Shown: piece after piece, positions 59,336-64,000 of the stretch | How the letters are laid out: each line of letters opens with the position of its first letter | Numbering within the stretch: position 1 is the first letter of the stretch | From: Colius striatus | Lineage: Eukaryota; Chordata; Aves; Coliiformes; Coliidae | NCBI RefSeq assembly: GCF_028858725.1 | Contig: NC_084774.1 | Location: 1,328,001 to 1,392,000 of the forward strand | Direction of reading: 5' to 3' | DNA length: 64,000 nt | Made by a program: the position numbers and the translations under genes | Notes under the pieces: model-generated | The model's input: only the letters and a program-made list of their open reading frames with translations | Database searches by the model: none | What the model was told of the DNA's origin: nothing

Positions 59336-60130
59336 TCTCGGGGCTGCGAACAGCCGGGGCCGGGGGCTGCAACCCCGGCGCGGCCCCTTTAAGAGCAGCA
59401 GCACGGCGCGCGGCAGGCGCAGGCGCGCGGCGTACCCCCGCGACTTCTTCGCACGGCCGGGGCCGGGGCCGCGCTACCGGCTGGGCAGGGCAGGGCCGCT
59501 GCGGCGCGGCCGCGCAGGCGCAGGCCGCCGCGGGGCCCGGCCGCCCGCCGTGCGCTTTGTGGCGCTGCCGGAAGCCGCGGCGGGGCGCGGGGCCGAGCGG
59601 AGCGGGGCAGCGCGGAGCGGTGTCTCCCCTGGGTCGCCGCGGCCGCCATGGAGCCGGCGGCCTGAGGGCGGAGCGGCTGGCCCTGCCCCGACATGCCCGC
59701 CGGGCCCTTCGGCGCAGGTAAGGCAGCCTGGGCCCTCCCGCCGCGGCGCTGCCTGCGCCTGGCCCGTTCCTGCTGCCGGCGGGGCCTATGGCGGCGCCGC
59801 CCGGGAGCTGCCGCCGCGCTGCCCGGCCCACGGGCTCGGCCGGGCCGGAGCGGGCGGGGGAGGCCCCGCCTGTCCCTGGGAGTTTCCGCCGTCGCCTCGG
59901 GCGGGTGCCGAGGGCCCGGCCGGAGCCGTGGAGCCGCCGCAGGGCGGACGAGAGCGGGCCGCGGGGCTCCCCGCACACTCCCGCCGCCCTGGGGGCCTTC
60001 TCTGCCTGTGTCCTGGCTCTGGGCCCGGGGCCCGATTTTGAGCCGCGTTTTGGGGTCCCGGAACGAGTGTGAGGTGTCACCGGGGATCAGTGAAGCTCCC
60101 TGTCCCCGTGTGCCGGCTCCCGCGAGCAGG
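59330..60130. promoter_or_regulatory. CpG island at the 5' end of the unidentified gene
   Basis: About 800 bp of very CpG-dense DNA, including several GCGCAGGCGC-like words near 59417-59525. It surrounds a Kozak-perfect five-codon upstream ORF (59648-59665) and the first coding exon at 59693. Long ORFs on both strands here reflect GC content. Confidence 0.8.
59693..59717 (+). CDS. First coding exon of an unidentified gene
   Basis: ATG CCC GCC GGG CCC TTC GGC GCA G, then donor GTAAGG (GT at 59718-59719), inside the CpG island. It leaves one base of a split codon. Joining to 62445 gives MPAGPFGAD followed by a continuous, natural-looking peptide. I do not recognise the protein. In mammals the upstream neighbourhood of NDRG3 includes DSN1, but neither the reading nor the orientation supports that gene. 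An alternative is that this is all 5' UTR. Confidence 0.45.
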
Positions 60131-62444
60131 AGTGCGATGGGGAGAGGGAAAAGTTTTTGTCGCTGTTTCCCTGCAGACTTTCTTAAGAATAGTCAGGTGG
60201 TGCCTTGTGTTCGTGGCTGCAGGCCTCCCTGCCTCTGCCCTGGTCCAGCTTTCCCTTGATTCTGTTTTGCTTTGGTTGTTTTCCATCCCGATTGCTCATG
60301 AGGGCCCATAGACAGTAGATGGGGTGTTTTTTGGAGAGCGGGAGCAGCAGTGAGAGTGCATCAGGGCAGCTCTCCGGGTGGAGGGAACTGTTGGCTTCAG
60401 AAAATCCCTTCTGGTGGTGCAGGTTGTAGGGCTCTATGAGGAATTAGACTGAAGAAGTGTGAATGTACAACAGGGTTTTTTTCTCAGCCTGAGCTAGGGA
60501 AACACGCTGCTTTGCAGTGGAGTTCATTACGTGGATCTTGGCACAAGTGAGGGCCACGAAAACTCCTTAAACTCCCAGATGACCTGAGTAGAAGATGCTT
60601 TTCTCAGCCGTTTTCTTAAAGATGAGAATTACAGTGAGAAGCAAAGTGGTACTGATGTCTGAGTAATGACACTTGAAAGTAGAGTAATAGTCAACACATA
60701 CAAAATTGGCTGATGCTTTTGCTTTCTTACGGCTCTGTTAGTCTTCAGAGATTAGAGCATGCAGTCTGTAGGAGCCTTCTGCCCCATGGCTAGTGTCCCA
60801 TGGCAAGCTCGGGAGCCAGAGTGGCCGTGAGCTCTCTGCAGTCAGTGAATAGGGAGCACTGGGGAGAGTGAGAGTGAAGCCCTGGGGCTTAAATGATACT
60901 TTTGATTTGAGCCCCAGCCTTCCCTGTGGCAGCCACACACTGAGTTCTGCTACAGCCAGGCAATAAAATATGACAAACTCATCTTCCCTGGCAAGGGGAG
61001 CTGGAGCAGTAGCACCAGTAGCTGGTGCTCAGTAGCACCGTGGCTGAATGGCCTGGGAAAGGATGACATGAAGCCCTGATCTCTTCCTGCTGGGAATCTA
61101 GCCTTTTTGTTTTGTTTTCATTTAATAGCAATCCTGACATGCTTCTCTTGACATTCTTTAGCAAAGTACTGAGCCTGTGCCTAAGGCAGAGCCTGCCCCT
61201 TGGATGGGCTCCAAAGGTGAGCTGCCTGGGGTCTACACCTCTTCAGTCACGGTGGGCTTGTTATGAGAGGTACTTTGTTAGTTGGCAATATCAAAGTTGC
61301 CTTCCTCAACAGAAACTTGGAGAGCAGAAGGGCACAGCAGCAAGGTGAGGCAAGTGAGCACTAGGCAGCCCTCCACGCTCAGGCTGTCACAGCCTCAGCT
61401 GCCTTGGAAAATTGTTCATAAACTTCCTCGGTGTGTGATTCAGGGAGGGGGGGTTGTGGCAAGATGGCTTTCTGGCAGTAGTTGGTGCTGCTGGTGTGGT
61501 AGGGGTCCTGGTAGAGAGGGATTACTTGTTTTCTGTGAAAAACTTATAAATTGTGTCTAATATCCCAGAGCTCTATGGTGTAGACCATTAATGTTGATGC
61601 TTCTCTTCTACTAGGCTCTATTAGGTCTTCAGCCTTCCTTGGGCATCTCTCTGCTGATGGTTTTTGCATTTACTGCATCAATAATAGTTGCCTCCACTCT
61701 GTGTTTTTTTTCCTGGTAAAACCCAAGAAGCATACATTTTTGAGCTGGCCTGTCTTTGTGCTCAAAATGCCTTTGCATTGTAGGCAAACATTTAACTTTA
61801 CATATGAAGCTGCTGAGCATGAAGGGCTGAATGTGCCTATTTGCCCCCAAATGCTCTTCTCACTCAGCACCCACTTTCTGAGGAAGTGCTTTGTACACAG
61901 GTTTGGGTTCCATGACCTCTCCTCTGCAAACACTTCAGACCCCCCAGCTCTGCTTTGGGCTCTCAGCCCCTGTGTAGTCCTTCGAAGCAACTGCAGTCGT
62001 GGGTCTGTTAGGTATTTCTCACTGCCCAGCTTTACTGATCCGGGAGTTCAAACAGGTAATTCTCACTGTCTGCTGATCCAGGAGTTCAAATATTTTTTGG
62101 CTGCAGCTGTTCATATTAAGTCCTTGGGGACTGGAAATCAGTGTCTTTATTTTTTGAGTTTTATGAGCTCATTAGTAAGTTTTCATGCTCACCAACTTCT
62201 GCAGTTTTTATGAACTGAGGGTCTTTGGTCTTACATGCCAAAACATCCCTTTTCAGTGGTTTATATGGTGATAGCTACTGAAATTCCTAAGCTGGAATTG
62301 GTTGTGGCGGGAATATATTGAAACCCAAATGATTTGCTACACTAAGGAATATTGGAATTATGCTCAGAGTGCTTAGGATGTAAATATTTTAGCCTGGCAT
62401 CTCTCAGTTGTTCACTAGTATGAATGCTGACAATTTCTTTCCAG
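59718..62444 (+). other. Putative intron 1 of the unidentified gene
   Basis: After the CpG island fades (about 60130) the sequence is ordinary. A diverged tandem duplication ('ctgatccgggagttcaaa' and 'ctgatccaggagttcaaa') occurs at about 62014-62089. Nothing else is recognised. Confidence 0.4.
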
Positions 62445-62516
62445 ATCTGTTTGAGAAACTGGGGATGTTTTATTTAGTGCAGCCTCCAGGAATAGGACCC
62501 CTCTCCAAACTTCAGA
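62445..62516 (+). CDS. Second exon of the unidentified gene
   Basis: A 72-bp segment between a strong acceptor (CAATTTCTTTCCAG) and donor CAGA|GTATGT. In the phase set by the 59693 exon it is fully open and reads (D)LFEKLGMFYLVQPPGIG, then PLSKLQ. The hydrophobic-amphipathic composition and mixed codon use look coding, unlike the GC-biased frames nearby. The intron would be 2.7 kb. No third exon could be found before the window ends. Confidence 0.45.
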
Positions 62517-64000
62517 GTATGTAAAACTGCTTGGTAAATGTCAGGGGTTTATTTATTATTCTTCCCACTCCTCCTCTTTAATTAGGTTGCCTGTTGTCCT
62601 AAGAGCCCTTAGTGATTTGAACCTCAGCAAGACATGTTTATGTGAAAGGTGAATATTCTGTTGCATGAAATTCAGGAGATGCTTTTGGGCCAGAGAGTGC
62701 TTTTCTTCAAGTAAAAATGCAGAAACTGTTAAAGCGAAACACAAACTGGGGTATGCTGTTTGCATGGCCTGACAGTGCCTTTTTTTTCCTCTCAACTTGC
62801 TGTTGCTGTGTACGTAATTAGTGATAAATGCAGCCTCTTCTGAGGGAGTGAGTCTGGCTTAGGTGCATTAGGTGCCTTTTGTCCAAAGCAACTTGCAGAA
62901 CTGTTTATATGTTGAATCTGTCAAAGCAGAAGATGGTAACGAGTCCCATTGTGTGGGGAGGCTTACCAGCGTTTTTTAACTTGCATTAACTTGCAAGTTA
63001 TGAGAAGCTGTATAGCAGAAGAGCTTAGCTATGCCCTAATCCTAACAGATGGCAGCGATTTCCAAATCAAATGGCAGTTGAAATGACACTTTAAACGAAA
63101 AGTAACTTCTAGTCCTTGCAAATAGAAACTTTTTTTTTACCATTAAATGTAGGGGATGAATAAATCAGTATCCTGGGGAGTCCCCCCTCAAAAGTTTTAG
63201 GTCTGAGGCAATTACTCATTTCAGTATTCCTTGTGTATTGATAAGACTAACAGGAGATTGACCAAAGGAAATCTGGAATATCAATAAGATACAGATTTGG
63301 TTATTAAGTTTATGTATGAAGGTCAGGCTGGATGTATTTGGCACCAGAGGTTTTGGTTGTACTGTCCTGCAGCTTCACCTCTGCTAAATATGGCATATTG
63401 TATCTACCCTGTATCTATTACAAATGGTTCTCTTCTTTGAAGTGTGGAAGCGTCCCTGAAGGAGCTTTGCATCTTTGCCTCAGCATGTCAGAGAACTGCA
63501 TGAAGGCAGGTGGTTGTGTCCTGCCATTGCCTTACCCTAGCACGATGAGTTTTCAAAAATGCAGCAGGATTTGGAAGTCCTTGTCCTCTGACTTTTGTCT
63601 CCTAGATGACAAAGCTCCTATGTAGGTGGTGCCTGCAACTTGCTTGTGCTGTGCAACGCTTCCAAGCTTTCAGGAACCCTGTTCTGGTACAAGGGCAGCC
63701 ACAGTAAATGTGCTTGCAATTATCAGCATGCTGATAAGCTCCTGCCACGAGCTGTTAGCTGCCAGTCCTTCAGCTGGAGTGCAGTGATGGAAAGTACATG
63801 CTGCTTTATCAGCTGAAATCAGTTTAAGGCTCCTCAAATGGTGTTTCATGCTTCTGTAATGAAGTTGTGTCAAAAGGGAGGGATGGAGGGTGCCTTCCCC
63901 TGTGGGGAGCAGCACAGCTGGAGGCCGCTCAAAGCGGTGCTGCTTCACTTCTATCCCTCTTTCTTCCACTCCAAACACAAGCTGGAGTCTAAAGCAGTGT
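62517..64000. other. No recognised feature
   Basis: Probably the next intron of the unidentified gene. I checked pyrimidine-rich AG sites (for example 63607) but none continues the frame. Confidence 0.5.

Noticed and set aside
59220..60080. 286-codon minus frame and 188-240-codon plus frames over the right CpG island
   Set aside because: All are mutually overlapping GC-driven open frames; only the short exon at 59693 has splice and downstream support.
61701..62213. 170-codon plus-strand frame
   Set aside because: Unbiased codon use, no homology I recognise, and it crosses a local duplication in what is probably an intron.
63605..63640. Candidate third exon of the right-hand gene after TTTTGTCTCCTAG
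   Set aside because: In the required phase it meets TAG after six codons, so it does not continue the protein.

Overview
The window is vertebrate nuclear DNA and almost certainly comes from a bird. Coding sequence is sparse and split into short exons with GT-AG introns. The dispersed repeats are CR1 LINE tails ending in the (ATTCTATG)-type motif, plus avian-type endogenous retrovirus LTRs. Three GC-rich CpG-island blocks sit in otherwise AT-rich DNA. Nothing bacterial or CRISPR-like is present, and I saw no tRNA or rRNA gene.

Left four-fifths (1-50.6 kb): one gene on the minus strand, NDRG3 (N-myc downstream-regulated gene 3, an alpha/beta-hydrolase-fold protein without a catalytic triad). 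I could place its CpG-island promoter and first exon at about 50.57-50.7 kb. The exon with the standard ATG lies at 23.5 kb, and seven further coding exons lie at 20.8, 4.7, 3.9, 3.4, 3.0, 1.65 and 1.03 kb. Phases join correctly throughout and give 196 residues, about half of the protein; the rest lies beyond position 1. Intron 1 is 27 kb and intron 3 is 16 kb. They hold most of the transposable elements: solo LTRs at 11.05-11.67 kb (4-bp target duplication), 40.41-40.84 kb (5-bp duplication) and 40.96-42.18 kb (near-perfect 5-bp duplication), a decayed LTR at 29.0-29.7 kb, and several CR1 tails. Intron 2 holds a truncated LTR at 21.1-21.9 kb.

Middle (50.6-57.6 kb): intergenic DNA with a possible divergent transcript leaving the NDRG3 CpG island, a 1.1-kb dead CR1 copy carrying reverse-transcriptase remains, and a two-copy 67-bp tandem repeat.

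Right end (57.6-64 kb): a second CpG-rich zone with a 32-bp minisatellite of 13 units in exact register, an LTR-like segment, and the 5' end of an unidentified plus-strand gene. For that gene I can join a short first coding exon (59693-59717) to a 72-bp second exon (62445-62516). A small minus-strand ORF with a C-terminal hydrophobic segment and a downstream AATAAA (58.4-57.6 kb) is only a possibility.

I did not find a clearly new multi-gene system. The observations most worth checking are an upstream in-frame ATG that could extend NDRG3 by 15 residues, a near-perfect 24-bp inverted repeat in intron 3, two CR1 copies sharing the same altered catalytic motif, an LTR family with an in-frame 45-bp internal repeat that varies in copy number, and the strictly periodic minisatellite beside a promoter.
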